Both the position numbers and the translations under genes were made by a program. DNA of 64,000 nt, taken from Candidatus Flexifilum breve (lineage in GTDB: Bacteria; Chloroflexota; Anaerolineae; Aggregatilineales; Phototrophicaceae). Location: contig JADKGC010000013.1 of NCBI GenBank assembly GCA_016717205.1, positions 124,001 through 188,000 on the forward strand, read 5' to 3'. This document shows positions 44,494 through 54,684 of the stretch, piece by piece. The notes beneath the pieces were generated by a model. It did no database searches, had not been told where the DNA came from, and saw nothing but the letters and a program-made list of their open reading frames with translations. Positions within the stretch are counted from its first letter, which is position 1. Every line of letters starts with the position of its first letter.

Positions 44494-45132
44494 TCACTCC
44501 TCTTCGTCGAATTCCTCGTCTTGGGGTTCGATGAGATGTTCGACCGAAAACGCGCGGCTTTGCGCAATCTCGGCCATACGTTGATCGTCGCAGACCAGCG
44601 AGCGCGTCAGGAAAGGGCGGTCCAATGCCAGCGGCGCGGTCGCCAGCAGCAGCGCTGTGCGCGCGCGTCCCAGCACATTGAGCGTGAGCAATGGATCCCG
44701 CACGAGGGTGTACATCGGCGGCACTTTGATGGCGATCAGTCGGGCGTTCATCGCTTGCCGGATCTCATCGCGCCAGTTGTAGACCATGAACGCACCATGC
44801 AGTTCGCAGCGCAGCCAATCTTCGTCCAGACGCTCCCGTAGTTCGGCAGCAAAAGCCTTGTCGCCGTGGAGCAGCGTCAAGAACGCCTCGACGGGTGGAG
44901 CGTCTGCCGGAAGATCAAAGAGCTTGACCAGCCCATCGGCGATGGCGGCCAGCTCAAACGAGATGAGCGTATCGGTCAGCGGCAGAATCTCCCACATGGC
45001 TTTGGCGCCGAAGCGCGAGCCGAGCGAACCCAGCGGATTCGGCGGCACTGGTCGCGGAATCTGACCGGGGGCAGGTGGGGTCGGGGTCGGTTGCCCAGAA
45101 GGTTTCGGCGGAAAACTGGGAAGTTTCGACAT
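44494..45132 (-). CDS. Hypothetical protein between MoxR ATPase and VWA genes
   Basis: 212 aa. A Pro-rich N-terminus (PPKPSGQPTPTPPAPG) precedes a helical body and a very acidic tail (EPQDEEFDEEE). No family recognised. Its ATG touches the stop of the MoxR gene (1-bp overlap) and it is followed 58 bp later by the VWA gene, so it is likely the third component of the same complex, perhaps an adaptor. Confidence 0.65.
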   Translation of the reverse strand: MSKLPSFPPKPSGQPTPTPPAPGQIPRPVPPNPLGSLGSRFGAKAMWEILPLTDTLISFELAAIADGLVKLFDLPADAPPVEAFLTLLHGDKAFAAELRERLDEDWLRCELHGAFMVYNWRDEIRQAMNARLIAIKVPPMYTLVRDPLLTLNVLGRARTALLLATAPLALDRPFLTRSLVCDDQRMAEIAQSRAFSVEHLIEPQDEEFDEEE

Positions 45133-46586
45133 TATTCCATCGCCTCGTCAATGTTGAAGAGGTTGAGGTCGGCGCGGAATTGCTCTAGCGCGTCTTTCCA
45201 ATCGACGCGCATCCACAATTCCGGGAAGCCGCTCAACACATAATTCCGTTCCAAACGCATACGTATATTCACACAATCTTCCAGCGCGGGCAGCCAGTGA
45301 TTGATCTCGTTCCAGATGTCCGTCATCGCGCCCGCCCGCAGTGGGGTCGACAGAGCGCGCGGCTCCAGAACGCGGGTGGCGAGCTGCGCCAGGGGTTCCC
45401 ACGCGGATGCGGAGAGATCGCGCCGCTTCTGGAAGGCGATGAAGATCGCCGCTGCCAGCCCCGTGCGCCGTGCATCCGATGTTTCCGCACCAATCGCCTG
45501 CGTGATCAGCCGCGAAATGTCGCTGTCCGCGAGATCCAGTTGATCGGCGAGCACGATGCGCCGCGCGGGGTCGAGTTCTTCGAGCACCTGCCGCCATGCA
45601 TCATCTTCCGACAAGCTGCTGATCTCCCACGCCTGACGGTGAATCGCGATCAGCTTCGTGCGCGAGGGCGGTACTTCGCTGGCATTCTGCGGCAGCCCGA
45701 ATGTGAGCGCCAGTTCCGCGCTGTATTCGAGTTCGGCGTTGTCCCCTTCGAGAATCATGCGCGCGGCATGAATGGCGACTAACGAGCGCGCCAGCATATA
45801 GGCGCGGCGGGGGCTTTGCCCCAACTGCGCCTGCTCCAGCAGGTCGACCACGCTTACCACGTAATCGATCAACCAGTCGCGGAGTTCTTCTTCCAGCGTT
45901 TCGATCAGCGCGGCACACTGCACCACCTGATCGCCCAACGCTGCTACCTCCAGTTCGCCATGTTCCACACGCTGCCAGCGCGTCACCAGCCGCCGCCGAT
46001 TTTCCTTGCTCAACTGCTTCCAGTTGGGCACGGGCACGACGAAGGGGAAGCGATCCACCAGCGCGGGGTCGAGCGGTTCCGACCCGAGATAGTACTCACC
46101 TGTGCTCGTATCCGGGTCGTCCGGCGCGGGCGGGTTCATCGCCGCCCAACGGTGGCGCAGTCGACCTAAACGAATGCCCGCAATGCGGCGTTCGTGCACA
46201 ATCGGGAACATCTTGTTCTGCAAGTCCGGTCGACAGCGCGAAATTTCGTCAAAGAAGACGAACTCCGCATCCCAGATCGCGCCCGGCGTGCTGACAAATT
46301 GGAGCTGATTGGTGCCGACCTCGGGCAGCGGAATGCCGACCAGATCGTCATAATTAATCAGCGAGGCGTTATAGTGGCGCATTGACAGCGAGAGCGCCCC
46401 GGCAATCTTTTCGACCAACAGCGATTTCGCTGTTCCGTGGGGGCCAATCAGCAAGAGAGGGGATTCGGTGGCGAGGGCGGCGAGGAGGATAGGGTCGAGA
46501 TGATCCCATCCTTGGATCCCCAATGTTTCGGTTATGCCGCTCGGCGTGATTCGCGCATGTTCACTCATCACATCTTGTCCATTCAC
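45132..46586 (-). CDS. MoxR-type AAA+ ATPase
   Basis: 484 aa (ATG at 46568 is an alternative, 6 residues shorter). Walker A GPHGTAKS (about 48-55), NYDDLVGIPLP, Walker B FVFFDEISR, sensor 1 AAMNPPA, and an arginine-finger region DPALVDRFPF. This is the MoxR/RavA pattern of AAA+ chaperones that remodel or insert cofactors into targets with the help of VWA proteins. First gene of a three-gene cassette with the 212-aa protein and the HExxH-VWA protein. Confidence 0.88.
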   Translation of the reverse strand: MNGQDVMSEHARITPSGITETLGIQGWDHLDPILLAALATESPLLLIGPHGTAKSLLVEKIAGALSLSMRHYNASLINYDDLVGIPLPEVGTNQLQFVSTPGAIWDAEFVFFDEISRCRPDLQNKMFPIVHERRIAGIRLGRLRHRWAAMNPPAPDDPDTSTGEYYLGSEPLDPALVDRFPFVVPVPNWKQLSKENRRRLVTRWQRVEHGELEVAALGDQVVQCAALIETLEEELRDWLIDYVVSVVDLLEQAQLGQSPRRAYMLARSLVAIHAARMILEGDNAELEYSAELALTFGLPQNASEVPPSRTKLIAIHRQAWEISSLSEDDAWRQVLEELDPARRIVLADQLDLADSDISRLITQAIGAETSDARRTGLAAAIFIAFQKRRDLSASAWEPLAQLATRVLEPRALSTPLRAGAMTDIWNEINHWLPALEDCVNIRMRLERNYVLSGFPELWMRVDWKDALEQFRADLNLFNIDEAME

Positions 46587-46629
46587 AGCATCTGCTGTAT
46601 CCAGCGCGCGTCTGCTGTTCTGAGCCGTA

Positions 46630-48276
46630 TTATACAGGTAGCAGCTCGATCAGTCCCAGTGTACGATCGAGCGCGTTCAGGAACACGATCCGTGTTCCGT
46701 CCGGTGACACCGACCAATCGCCATTCGCGACGAGAAACGGATCGGTCACAAAGCTGCGGTTCGCGCCGCTCGCCAAGTCATAGTGTGACAGCGTGTGATA
46801 AGCGGCGTCGGGTGTATAGGGCAGGTAAAACACGCTGTCCGCATCGCGCCAGCGCCACGCGCCGAAGAACGGCATCCGTTCGGCCTGCGCGCCGCTCTGC
46901 GTGCGCAGACTGTAAATCCCGCTCGCCGCGTCATCGTACACCAGATAGAACATGAGCCGTTCGCCGCCGGGACCAATGCTCAAACCGCGCAGCCAAGCCC
47001 ATGCGCCGAGCACCGTATCACTGCCGCTGATTGTATCCAGCACGCGCAGCGTCGTCGTGATCGTTTCGCGCCGCGTGATCAGCAAGCGGGACTCGTCCAG
47101 CCACTGCGCGCTGATGTCCGGTTCCGCCAGTACCATCCGCCGATTCGCTCCGTCCGCGTCACTGATCCAGATTTCGACCGGGGCGTCCGGGTTTGCCGGC
47201 TCGCGGACGAGCTGCCACATCAGCAATCGATTGTCCGTACTGAAGGCAGGCAGCATGTCTTCGGTTTCAACCGTCCACTCCAGATTATCAGTCAACCGTC
47301 GAATCGCAATCAGCCCATTCACGCGCGCGACCTGATGCGTGCCATCCGGTGATGTGAGCGGCGGCGGCGCTTGCCCGATCAGGTTGAACACGCCGCTGTC
47401 GGTCGCGCTGAACTCGAAGATTGCCGCGCGCTGACTCGCCGCACCATCAATGACGAACAGGCGCGTCGGGTCGAGCGGATTCCACCAGGCACCCGCACAA
47501 CAGCCGTCATAGCCAAAGCGCCGAATCGAAAAGGTCGCATTCTCCGGCAGCGGGGCAGGAGCGACCGCCAGCGGCGGATTAACCGGTGGCAGACCTTCAT
47601 CCCAATCGGGATAGGTAGCGGCATAGGCGTTGAGCGCGCGTCCGCCGAACTGCACAGGTGGCTGATCGTCGATGCTCATCCACTGGCGTGCGTTGTCCAA
47701 GTCCTGTTGGAACAGCGGATAGCGGAAGCCGCCGAGCGACGTCAGCATGTGCCAATTGGCGTTGATGTAGTCGACCGGATTGTAGGTCGTGAAGTAGTCG
47801 AGCGAGCGAATTTCGAGATGCAGGTGCGGACGCGAGTCACACGTCACGTCCGGGTCGCCGGATAAACCCACGACCTGCCCCTGCGTCACCCGGTCGCCGG
47901 GGTTGAGCGCCGGACGTTGGAGCAAGTGCCCATACAGCGCGATCACACCCGCGTCGGCGTGGCGGATGAGGAGATTGTGCGGCCCGGAACCGAAGCCGAG
48001 ATCATCGACAAAGGCGACTTCACCATCGGCCATCGCCACTAAGGCGGTGCCACATTCCATCGAGAAATCGAGGCCAAAGTGGAGCCGCTGACCCGCTTCA
48101 TACCAGTCCGCGCCGCGCAAATAGGCGCCGATGGTGTTGCCGTACGGCTGTCCGAGCAGCCACGTCGACGCGCCGGGTGGGTCTTGCATCGGCAGGATGA
48201 ACGGCTTGCTGGAGGTCTGGGCCTGTAAGGGAATCGTCGTGAGCAGCAGGACGACGAGGAAGAGTTTGCGCAGCAT
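46630..48276 (-). CDS. Secreted M23 peptidase fused to a TolB-like beta-propeller
   Basis: 548 aa from MLRKLFLVVLL (an upstream ATG at 48300 adds 8 residues). Signal peptide, then an M23/LytM zinc endopeptidase domain with HFGLDF (HxxxD), ALYGHLLQRP and HLHLEIR (HxH), the full zinc ligand set. From about residue 230 the protein has repeated strands with DPTRLFVIDGAA, IWISDADGANRRM and SVSPDGTRIVF, typical TolB/WD-like propeller blades. Probably acts on cell-wall peptides or serves as an envelope sensor; the propeller may bind protein partners. Confidence 0.8.
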   Translation of the reverse strand: MLRKLFLVVLLLTTIPLQAQTSSKPFILPMQDPPGASTWLLGQPYGNTIGAYLRGADWYEAGQRLHFGLDFSMECGTALVAMADGEVAFVDDLGFGSGPHNLLIRHADAGVIALYGHLLQRPALNPGDRVTQGQVVGLSGDPDVTCDSRPHLHLEIRSLDYFTTYNPVDYINANWHMLTSLGGFRYPLFQQDLDNARQWMSIDDQPPVQFGGRALNAYAATYPDWDEGLPPVNPPLAVAPAPLPENATFSIRRFGYDGCCAGAWWNPLDPTRLFVIDGAASQRAAIFEFSATDSGVFNLIGQAPPPLTSPDGTHQVARVNGLIAIRRLTDNLEWTVETEDMLPAFSTDNRLLMWQLVREPANPDAPVEIWISDADGANRRMVLAEPDISAQWLDESRLLITRRETITTTLRVLDTISGSDTVLGAWAWLRGLSIGPGGERLMFYLVYDDAASGIYSLRTQSGAQAERMPFFGAWRWRDADSVFYLPYTPDAAYHTLSHYDLASGANRSFVTDPFLVANGDWSVSPDGTRIVFLNALDRTLGLIELLPV

Positions 48277-48349
48277 GTAAATCCTGAAAAATGTAAACAT
48301 CCTTTCAGTTATAGCATGCTTGTCTGAGAATGGGGTGAAGTTCAGCCGT

Positions 48350-48946
48350 CTACGCCTCAGAGTTTGGGGGTTCTAGTTCTAAAGTCACCTTATCGTAGAT
48401 GTCCAGCATGCTGAGTGTGCCTTGAATCGCCGGAAGTTCGATTACACCGTCCAGTCCATCGACTTCCGAGATCACCCACGTTGTATCCCCTGTGCGGCTA
48501 TACTGCTCTACATGGGCGCTGTCCTGCGCGATGAGGATATAGTGCATCAGTGACGCGATGGCCCGATAGTTCTTCAACTTCGCCGTCCGATCATAGGTTT
48601 CCGTCGAAGGGGACAGAACTTCAATGATCACGGTCGGATTAAGCAGTGTGTCGAAGGCCCGATCTTCAAACTGGGGTTCCGGGCAGACGACAACCGCATT
48701 GGGATAGGTATAGTGGCGGCTGTTGACCTTGACCCGCATATCGCTCGTATAGATCTCGCAAGTTCGACCTTTCAACTGACTGCCAAGGGATATAGCGAGA
48801 TTGACTACAATCTGATTATGTTTTCGGCTGGCGCCGGTCATGTCGTAGATTTCGCCGTTGAGGAAGTCGTGTTTGACCTCACTGGCACGTTCAAAGGTGA
48901 GATATTCTTCTGGCGTCCAGACGTGTTTTGGCAGTGCCGACATCAC
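48350..48946 (-). CDS. Uma2 family (DUF820) PD-(D/E)XK endonuclease
   Basis: 198 aa. Typical Uma2 opening VWTPEEYLTFERASEVKHDF then LNGEIYDMTGAS, middle YTSDMRVKV and YPNAVVVCPEPQ, core PTVIIEVLSPSTETYDR (E of the nuclease site) followed by KLKNYRAI. These genes are abundant in Chloroflexota and cyanobacteria, with unknown biological role. Probably monocistronic. Confidence 0.9.
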   Translation of the reverse strand: MMSALPKHVWTPEEYLTFERASEVKHDFLNGEIYDMTGASRKHNQIVVNLAISLGSQLKGRTCEIYTSDMRVKVNSRHYTYPNAVVVCPEPQFEDRAFDTLLNPTVIIEVLSPSTETYDRTAKLKNYRAIASLMHYILIAQDSAHVEQYSRTGDTTWVISEVDGLDGVIELPAIQGTLSMLDIYDKVTLELEPPNSEA

Positions 48947-48965
48947 TAACCCTCTCGGATAACCT

Positions 48966-49619
48966 CTACCCCATTATAGCCGCAAACGCCTCTGTCAATC
49001 CGCGCACGAAGTCGTTCTTACCACCTTGAGCCGGATGGCGTACTTTGACCGCTGTGATTCCCAGCCGCTTAAGCGCCTCCTCGCCCACGTTACCCACCGC
49101 GATGAACGTCGTCACCGGGTACAGCGCGATCAGGTCACGCAGCAAGGGCAGACCGAGATCGGTTTCCGGTCGGCGCGGCTTGCGATTCGTCAGCGGTTCG
49201 TTGAGCAGATGCGGGTGATAGGGATACGCCGCCCAGATCAGCGGGGTTTGGCGCAGCGCTGCCAGCGTGCCCCAAACTGCCGTCGAACTCTGCTCGCCTT
49301 GAATACGCTCAAAACCCGGCTCTGGCGCATCCTGATAACCGTTCTCCACACCGAACAGCCCCAGTTCCGGCACACCATTCAGCACCACGCGTCGACTCCC
49401 GAACGGAATGCCCGTCAGCCGTGAGCCGCGATACCCCGGCGCTTCGCCGACCAGCATGACCGTCGGCTGACGTTCGTTCATCTGCGCGAGATAGCGCCGC
49501 AGATTCGCGCGGCGGATGTCGTTATTGGGATTGCCATAGGCGAACTGGTTGGTCGCATCAGCCGGGGTTTCGGCACGAGCGAGACGATCCAACCACTGTT
49601 CGAAGGGGGAGTTGCTCAT
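48966..49619 (-). CDS. Uracil-DNA glycosylase-like protein
   Basis: 217 aa from MSNSPFEQW at 49619 (the open frame continues 41 codons upstream, overlapping the ABC exporter gene). VMLVGEAPGYRG (motif A-like with GEAPG), a VPELGLFGVENG loop, TTFIAVGNVGEEAL and a late VRHPAQGGKNDF (His motif) follow the UDG superfamily pattern. There is no Cys cluster, so it is not family 4. Function in base excision repair is likely but the specificity is unknown. Confidence 0.75.
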   Translation of the reverse strand: MSNSPFEQWLDRLARAETPADATNQFAYGNPNNDIRRANLRRYLAQMNERQPTVMLVGEAPGYRGSRLTGIPFGSRRVVLNGVPELGLFGVENGYQDAPEPGFERIQGEQSSTAVWGTLAALRQTPLIWAAYPYHPHLLNEPLTNRKPRRPETDLGLPLLRDLIALYPVTTFIAVGNVGEEALKRLGITAVKVRHPAQGGKNDFVRGLTEAFAAIMG

Positions 49620-49683
49620 AATGGGGTTGCCTCTAGAAAACAGGTCGGGGCGCACATTGATGCGCCCCGAGAGTGTACCCGCT

Positions 49684-51525
49684 TTACACTGATCCGAGCC
49701 GTTCCATCTCACTCGTTTCGGTGATGTGCTTAGCGTTCTCAATGTAGCTCAGCGATTGGTGGCGGAAGTAGGTGTTGTACAGCTCCGCGTAGTGACCGTG
49801 CTGTGCCAGCAGTTCGTCGTGTGTGCCTTGCTCGGTAATCTTGCCCTTGCTCAGCACGATAATGCGATCCGCGTTCTTGATCGTCGACAGGCGGTGCGCG
49901 ATGACAATCGACGTGCGGTTGTCCAGCACGACGTCGAGCCCTTCCTGAATGAGCGCCTCAGTCATCGGGTCGACGCTGGCCGTCGCTTCGTCGAGAATGA
50001 AGATCGACGGGTTTTGCAGCAGCACGCGCGCCATGGCGACCAACTGGCGCTGACCCATCGACAGGCTCGCGCCGCGTTCGCCGACCGGGGTTTCGAGCCC
50101 CGCCGGGAGACTGTTGAGCCAGTCACCGTTGCCGATCTGCTTGGAGACCTGTTCGATCTCGGCGTTAGTTGCGCCCGCGCGCCCATAACGAATGTTCTCG
50201 CGCACCGTTCCGTCGAACAGGAAGGGCGTCTGTGTGACGATGCCCAAGCGGCTGTGATAGTCGCTCAAATCGAGCGAGCGAATGTCCACGCCGTCGATGA
50301 GGATGTGCCCGCCCTGAAACTCGTAGAAGCGCCCGACCAGCTTGCCGATGCTCGACTTGCCCGCGCCCGTGTGCCCGACCAGCGCCAGCGTTTCGCCGGG
50401 GCGGATGGTCAGCGAGAAGTCGTCGAGCACGGTTTCCTTCTCGTTGTAGCGGAAGTCGACGTGATCAAACGTGATTTCTCCGCGAATCTGGCCGAGCTTC
50501 TTGCTATCCGTCTGCACAACCTTCGCTTCGGCATCCAGGAGCGCGAACACGCGCTCGGCGGCGGCCAGCCCCAACTGAAACTGGCTCCAGAACGAAGCGA
50601 TGCTTGTCAGTGGGAACCAGAACAGCGCCAAGCCTTGAATGAACAAGTACCAGTCGCCGGCGGAGAGCGTACCGCCCTTGACGTTCAGCCCGCCGAAATA
50701 CACCAGCGCCACCGTGCCGATCCCGGCGATGATGTTCAGGATCGGGAAGATGCCGCTGAACACAAAGCCCGTGCGGATGTTGATGTGGTACGACTGGGAA
50801 TTGATGTCGAGAAATTCTTTGTAGATCGTGTCCTCGCGGCGGAAGGTCTTGGCCACGCTGATACCGCTGACCGTCTCCTGAATGTGCGACGAGACGACCG
50901 CGCGGATGCGCCGGGACTGGGTGATCGTGCTGCGCGCAATCTTGCGGAACTGGAGCGCGACGAAGACGACAAGCGGCGCGATGGCCAGCAAGAGCAGCGT
51001 CAACTGCACGTCGATCAGGAGCAAGTAGCCGATCAGCAGCACGACGAGCAGCAGCTGGCTCATCAGGTCGAGGGTGAGCGAGACGACGTTCGAGAAGGCC
51101 TGCGTGTCGGACGTCACGCGGCTGACAATCTTCCCCGAAGTGTACTGGTCGTAGAAGGAGAGATCGCGCTTGAGCACCGCGTCGAATGCATCTTCACGAA
51201 CTTTGAGCACCACGCTGCCGATCACATCGGCGGAGAGCCAGCGCCGCAGCAGGTTGAATACGAACCCCGAGCACGCCAGCACCGTGATGATCACGATGAA
51301 CGGCACGAGGTTGGTGTTGGCGTCCACTTGCAGTTGATCGATGCCGCGTGAGATCAGAATCGGCAGACCGGTTTCCACGAGCGCCGCTACGACAATCGCC
51401 ACTGCCACGACGACCATCTTCCGGACGTGCGGGCGGAAGTAGGCCACGATGCGGCGTACGAGATCGTTATCGCGATACTTGCGGTCGTAAGCCTCGGCGT
51501 CAAGGCCATCCATAATGAAGCCCAT
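49684..51525 (-). CDS. ABC exporter subunit, catalytically competent half
   Basis: 613 aa, half-transporter with an N-terminal six-TM domain (segments such as MVVVAVAIVVAALVETGLPI) and an ATPase domain with Walker A GHTGAGKSS, signature LSMGQRQL (not LSGGQ) and Walker B FILDEATASVD with the catalytic Glu. It follows the second half-transporter by 21 bp on the same strand, so they form a heterodimer. The unusual signature pairs with the partner's altered Walker B, as in TM287/288-type exporters. Substrate unknown, possibly lipids or drugs. Confidence 0.92.
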   Translation of the reverse strand: MGFIMDGLDAEAYDRKYRDNDLVRRIVAYFRPHVRKMVVVAVAIVVAALVETGLPILISRGIDQLQVDANTNLVPFIVIITVLACSGFVFNLLRRWLSADVIGSVVLKVREDAFDAVLKRDLSFYDQYTSGKIVSRVTSDTQAFSNVVSLTLDLMSQLLLVVLLIGYLLLIDVQLTLLLLAIAPLVVFVALQFRKIARSTITQSRRIRAVVSSHIQETVSGISVAKTFRREDTIYKEFLDINSQSYHINIRTGFVFSGIFPILNIIAGIGTVALVYFGGLNVKGGTLSAGDWYLFIQGLALFWFPLTSIASFWSQFQLGLAAAERVFALLDAEAKVVQTDSKKLGQIRGEITFDHVDFRYNEKETVLDDFSLTIRPGETLALVGHTGAGKSSIGKLVGRFYEFQGGHILIDGVDIRSLDLSDYHSRLGIVTQTPFLFDGTVRENIRYGRAGATNAEIEQVSKQIGNGDWLNSLPAGLETPVGERGASLSMGQRQLVAMARVLLQNPSIFILDEATASVDPMTEALIQEGLDVVLDNRTSIVIAHRLSTIKNADRIIVLSKGKITEQGTHDELLAQHGHYAELYNTYFRHQSLSYIENAKHITETSEMERLGSV

Positions 51526-51546
51526 AGGTGAGTTTCTCCCTTCGCC

Positions 51547-53340
<1,794 letters not shown>

Positions 53341-53402
53341 ACGTCACTCCTTTCGGTTGGCGTAAGCCTATATGCGCGAAATCGGCGGTGTGTGAAGACA
53401 AA

Positions 53403-53438
53403 ACGACAGACTCGCCGCGCCTGCGCCGAGTCTGTCGT
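53403..53438 (-). terminator. Terminator-like hairpin upstream of the ABC exporter operon
   Basis: ACGACAGACTCG / CGAGTCTGTCGT, 12-bp perfect stem, followed on the minus strand by TTTTGTCTT. It lies 62 bp before the exporter start, in its transcription direction, so it could be an attenuator in the leader or the end of a small RNA encoded in 53.44-53.70 kb. Confidence 0.6.
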
Positions 53439-53724
53439 GAGGGGGCCAATTTGCTGGTTTCCATCCGCTCCCAATGGCCCATTGAAATTGCTGCTGCATA
53501 GCCTCAGAGCGCTCTTAGTCGGAAATCGGACACGTGATTTACCGAATTCTGTGTAGCGGCGAAATTTGGGTTGGTTTACGCCCCCAATCGAAACCCTTAG
53601 GATCGGGCGTTGACCGAAAATTCCACACGCTGCAGGGCGTTTAATGCCCGATTTACAGGGCATTTTAAGCCTTATCGCTAATACATGCTAGGTAGGGAAA
53701 AATCCCCCGCGAATTCTGGGAAAC

Positions 53725-53762
53725 TCTGGGCGGGCGGAAACCAGTACAACGACCCGCCCAGA
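53725..53762 (-). terminator. Hairpin after the sigma factor gene
   Basis: TCTGGGCGGG / CCCGCCCAGA, 10-bp perfect stem, 14 bp after the stop of the minus-strand sigma factor gene; only a short TTTCCC follows, so termination may be weak. Confidence 0.5.
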
Positions 53763-53775
53763 ATTCCCCAAACCA

Positions 53776-54369
53776 TTAACCCGCCAGTGCGACATGCCGC
53801 ATCGCGTCACGGAGCTGGCGCAACCCCAAACTCTTTTCCTTGCGCACCAGTTCCTCTTTAATGCCGAGATGCTGCGCGATCTCCGCCGTGCTGTAGCCAT
53901 CTTCGTACAACACCATCACGCGCGCCCGCCGAGGAGGAAGCTGGGCCAGCGCCTGATGCAGTGCTTCGTGCTCTTTCCAGTGTTCGGCAACTTCGTGTTC
54001 TTCACCTTCTTCGGCGAGCACTTCGTAAAAGTCGTCGAGCGGTACTTGCCCCGCGTGTTTGCGCGATGCTTCCATGATCTTGTACCAGGCGATCTTCTTC
54101 AGAAATGCCGTGAACGGCAGGTTGCGATCTTGATATTCCCTCCGTTCCACCTTCAGATAGCCGAGGATGAGTGTCTCTTGCAGGATTTCTTCGTCGTCCG
54201 TCGTGGTTCCGTTGCTCCACCGAATGAACTTGAGCACCGGATCGCTGCCGCCGAATGAGAGCCATTCGTTCCAAGCGCGAATCCGATCCGCGGGATCTTC
54301 ATTGCGGACGGGGAGCATACGTAGAACGAGCGAATGGAGCGACACCGGCAAACTTGAGTACACAACCAT
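53776..54369 (-). CDS. ECF-like sigma-70 family RNA polymerase sigma factor
   Basis: 197 aa. A region 2-like part (DDEEILQETLILGYLKVERR...AFLKKIAWYKIMEASR) and a C-terminal region 4 helix-turn-helix (LAQLPPRRARVMVLYEDGYS then TAEIAQHLGIKEELVRK). Linker and size fit an ECF sigma. No anti-sigma gene adjoins it. An SD-like GGAAGGA is slightly far (about 13 bases) from the ATG. Targets unknown. Confidence 0.8.
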   Translation of the reverse strand: MVVYSSLPVSLHSLVLRMLPVRNEDPADRIRAWNEWLSFGGSDPVLKFIRWSNGTTTDDEEILQETLILGYLKVERREYQDRNLPFTAFLKKIAWYKIMEASRKHAGQVPLDDFYEVLAEEGEEHEVAEHWKEHEALHQALAQLPPRRARVMVLYEDGYSTAEIAQHLGIKEELVRKEKSLGLRQLRDAMRHVALAG

Positions 54370-54684
54370 GAGCCTTTATCCTTCCAAATGCGTCTGATAG
54401 GATATGCAGTTGTTAAGGTACGCGGCAAACCGACCCTAGGTGATTGGTTCGCTTTGATCTATGTTGTTAGTACGTAGAAGTGTGATGAACTGTTCAACAC
54501 TAACTTTTCAAGTATACAATTAGAACAAATTTTTTGCAAGTGGTCTTTTATGAACCCTCAGGGAAGGATTTATTTGTCCGGAAAAATTGACAAAAACTCG
54601 TCCATTTTGGCACCAAAATCAAACGCGAGATGTAGGCATCTCGCGTTTTGATTCGGAGCGAAATTGACGTGCGCGTTTTCGAAT
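54370..54684. other. AT-rich intergenic region upstream of the sigma factor
   Basis: 315 bp. The part near 54.45-54.60 is AT-rich and should hold the sigma gene promoter on the minus strand. The right end is the terminator of the transglutaminase gene (54616-54653). No gene seen. Confidence 0.4.
54616..54653 (-). terminator. Rho-independent terminator after transglutaminase gene
   Basis: AACGCGAGATG / CATCTCGCGTT (11 bp, tetraloop TAGG) extended by A-T pairs and followed on the minus strand by TTTGATTTTGG. It closes the ATP-grasp/alpha-E/transglutaminase operon. Confidence 0.75.

Larger units (their letters stand above)
53341..53775. other. Intergenic region between ABC exporter and sigma factor genes
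   Basis: 435 bp with no credible protein gene. It holds two hairpins (53403-53438 and 53725-53762). The 53.44-53.70 segment between them shows no coding signal; a small RNA or the exporter promoter is possible. Confidence 0.4.

Noticed and set aside
49726..51351. 541-aa plus-strand open frame opposite the ABC exporter
   Set aside because: Antisense of an unmistakable ABC transporter; product rich in Gln, Arg, His and Asp with no fold signal.
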